From the NCBI GenBank assembly GCA_035649435.1, contig DASRJO010000204.1:1-14622 (forward strand): a DNA stretch of 14,622 bases, in the 5' to 3' direction. The notes under the pieces were generated by a model, which worked only from the letters and a program-made list of their open reading frames with translations, made no database searches and was not told the DNA's origin. The position numbers were made by a program, and so were the translations under genes. Positions 13,383-14,622 of the stretch are shown here, piece by piece (the stretch's first letter is position 1; the number at the start of each line of letters is the position of its first letter). This DNA comes from DASRJW01 sp035649435 (GTDB lineage: Bacteria; Krumholzibacteriota; Krumholzibacteriia; G020349025).

Positions 13383-14622
13383 ATGGAAGAGATCTTCCTG
13401 AGCGGCGACCAGTTCATCCTCATCAACTTGCTCATCCAAGTCGGCTTCATGGCCAGCCTCGCCAGCTTGCTGATCACCACGCGCTTCTACCAACGCCTGT
13501 TGCGTGAGGAGGCGCCGCGCCGGCGCGACGTCACCCTCTTCGGGCTCACCTTCGGCTTGTGCCTCGGCTTCGCGGTCGGCATGCGCTTCCTCGCCGGTTA
13601 CGCCGGCATGGACGCGAGCCTGCCGGGTGCACTGCTTGCCGGCTTGTTGTGCGGGCCGTTGGCTGGAGCGATCGTCGGCTTCTTCGTCGGCGGCGCCGGC
13701 TGGACGCACGGCGAGTGGTTGGCGCTGCCGTTCGGCATGCTCTATGGACTCGTGGGCGGCGCGCTCTGGCGTGTTCCTGCTTTCCGCCGCAGCCTGTGGG
13801 AGTACTCGCCCTTCCCGCACGTCAACGTGTGGAAGTTCCTGCGTGCACGACACCCGCGGGACATCGCACCGCTGCTCATCAGCGGCGTCTGCGTCGGACT
13901 GGATGTGGCTCGGCATTTCACCAGCAAGCACTTCGGCACCGACTTGCTGTGGAGTTTCCAACCGCAACATGCGTATTCCCTGGCGCTCGCCTGGGTCGCG
14001 AGCCTGGTGACACTCGGCGTGCCCTTGCACCTGTGGAACAACACGCGGCTGGAAATGCTGCTCAAGTCACAGGAAGGCCTGGCGGTGCGCGCGCGGCTCG
14101 ATGCACTCACGCAACAGATCAACCCACACTTTCTATTCAACACCTTGACCTCGATCAGTGCGGCGACACGCCTCAACCCCGACCTCGCCCGCGACTTGAT
14201 CCACAAGCTATCCACCATCTTGCGGCGCGTCCTCTATCGCAAGGCCCTCTTCGTGCCACTGTCCGAGGAGATGGAGTACATCGACTCGTACCTCGACCTC
14301 GAGGTGTCGCGCTTCGGCCCCGAGAAGCTGCATATCGTCAAGGACATCGACGCATCCTTGCGCCCGCTCCTGGTGCCCTCGATGATCCTGCAGCCCCTGA
14401 TCGAGAACGCCATCAATCACGCCATCGCGCCGCGACCCGGCGGTGGAACGGTGTGGATCCGTGCCTTGCGCCAAGACGAAACCATGCACGTCGAAATCGA
14501 GGACGACGGCACGGGCTTCGACACCTCCAAGCTCGAGCTCGACGGCACCACGGATGTGCGTCCCAGGCGCGGCATCGGGCTCGCCAACGTGCACCAGCGT
14601 CTCAAGATGGCGTACGGCCACG
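13383..14622 (+). CDS. LytS/YehU-type sensor histidine kinase, 3' end cut by window
   Basis: The frame is open to the last base (413 codons visible). Residues about 10-30, 48-70, 80-128 and 197-217 are hydrophobic, giving a membrane sensor of four to six helices with many glycines, like the 5TM LytS class. The kinase core begins with RLDALTQQINPHFLFNTLTSI, where H249 is the phospho-acceptor of the His_kinase (HPK8) family. The ATPase N-box is MILQPLIENAINHAI (N342, N345), the G1 box is EDDGTGF with D375, and GIGLANVHQRL is the G2 region. About 20-30 residues are missing. Start ATG 13383 has GGGGA eight bases upstream; in-frame ATG 13374 and GTG 13377 are possible. Members are normally followed by a LytTR response regulator gene, expected just outside the window. 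Confidence 0.93.
   Translation, partial: MEEIFLSGDQFILINLLIQVGFMASLASLLITTRFYQRLLREEAPRRRDVTLFGLTFGLCLGFAVGMRFLAGYAGMDASLPGALLAGLLCGPLAGAIVGFFVGGAGWTHGEWLALPFGMLYGLVGGALWRVPAFRRSLWEYSPFPHVNVWKFLRARHPRDIAPLLISGVCVGLDVARHFTSKHFGTDLLWSFQPQHAYSLALAWVASLVTLGVPLHLWNNTRLEMLLKSQEGLAVRARLDALTQQINPHFLFNTLTSISAATRLNPDLARDLIHKLSTILRRVLYRKALFVPLSEEMEYIDSYLDLEVSRFGPEKLHIVKDIDASLRPLLVPSMILQPLIENAINHAIAPRPGGGTVWIRALRQDETMHVEIEDDGTGFDTSKLELDGTTDVRPRRGIGLANVHQRLKMAYGH

Noticed and set aside
1..14622. CRISPR arrays, insertion sequences, tRNA or rRNA genes
   Set aside because: I saw no regularly spaced repeats, transposase motifs, terminal repeats or cloverleaf-type sequences, though a faint tRNA could be missed by eye.

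Overview
The window is GC-rich chromosomal DNA, densely coded, from what looks like a free-living Gram-negative bacterium. The clues are several signal-peptide proteins, a periplasmic-type solute-binding protein and a membrane glycosyltransferase. The primary-type sigma factor is short (about 282 aa) and lacks region 1.1 and the long spacer insert. That compact form is typical of the Bacteroidota/FCB side of the tree, so an FCB-related high-GC phylum is my best guess. The placement is an inference with low certainty. I see no mobile element, CRISPR array, tRNA or rRNA.

Layout. (1) 1-1275 is the 3' part of a bifunctional NAD(P)HX repair gene (nnrE-nnrD fusion), cut by the window start. (2) 1276-1637 is an unusually AT-rich regulatory region. 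It reads as a full sigma-54 promoter assembly: upstream dyads, an IHF-like site, a -24/-12 element, then a leader with competing hairpins that end on the ribosome binding site. It drives two tandem small heat-shock protein genes (1638-2084, 2149-2553). (3) Convergent to them is murI (glutamate racemase) on the minus strand, separated by a short stretch filled with hairpins. (4) Divergent from murI is a tight plus-strand group: a secreted protein with two calcium-type FG-GAP/VCBS loops, a family 5 solute-binding protein with no transporter next to it, and gpmA. (5) A separate well-formed sigma-70 promoter precedes folB and a PP2C-type phosphatase gene 20 bp apart. (6) A 399-bp leader or regulatory gap precedes the sigma factor gene, which ends in a clear intrinsic terminator. 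(7) On the minus strand lie a membrane glycosyltransferase fused to TPR repeats (11045-13240) and a small secreted PepSY-like protein downstream (10392-10964). (8) Divergent from these is a LytS/YehU-type histidine kinase that runs off the window end.

The genes are mostly housekeeping (metabolite repair, cell wall, glycolysis, folate, transcription) mixed with stress and signalling functions. The most notable part is the control region of the heat-shock pair: two nearly identical 13-bp dyads (TGCCAWAAWGGCA) flank a sigma-54 promoter, and the leader could act as an RNA thermosensor. That combination is the best candidate here for something not yet described.
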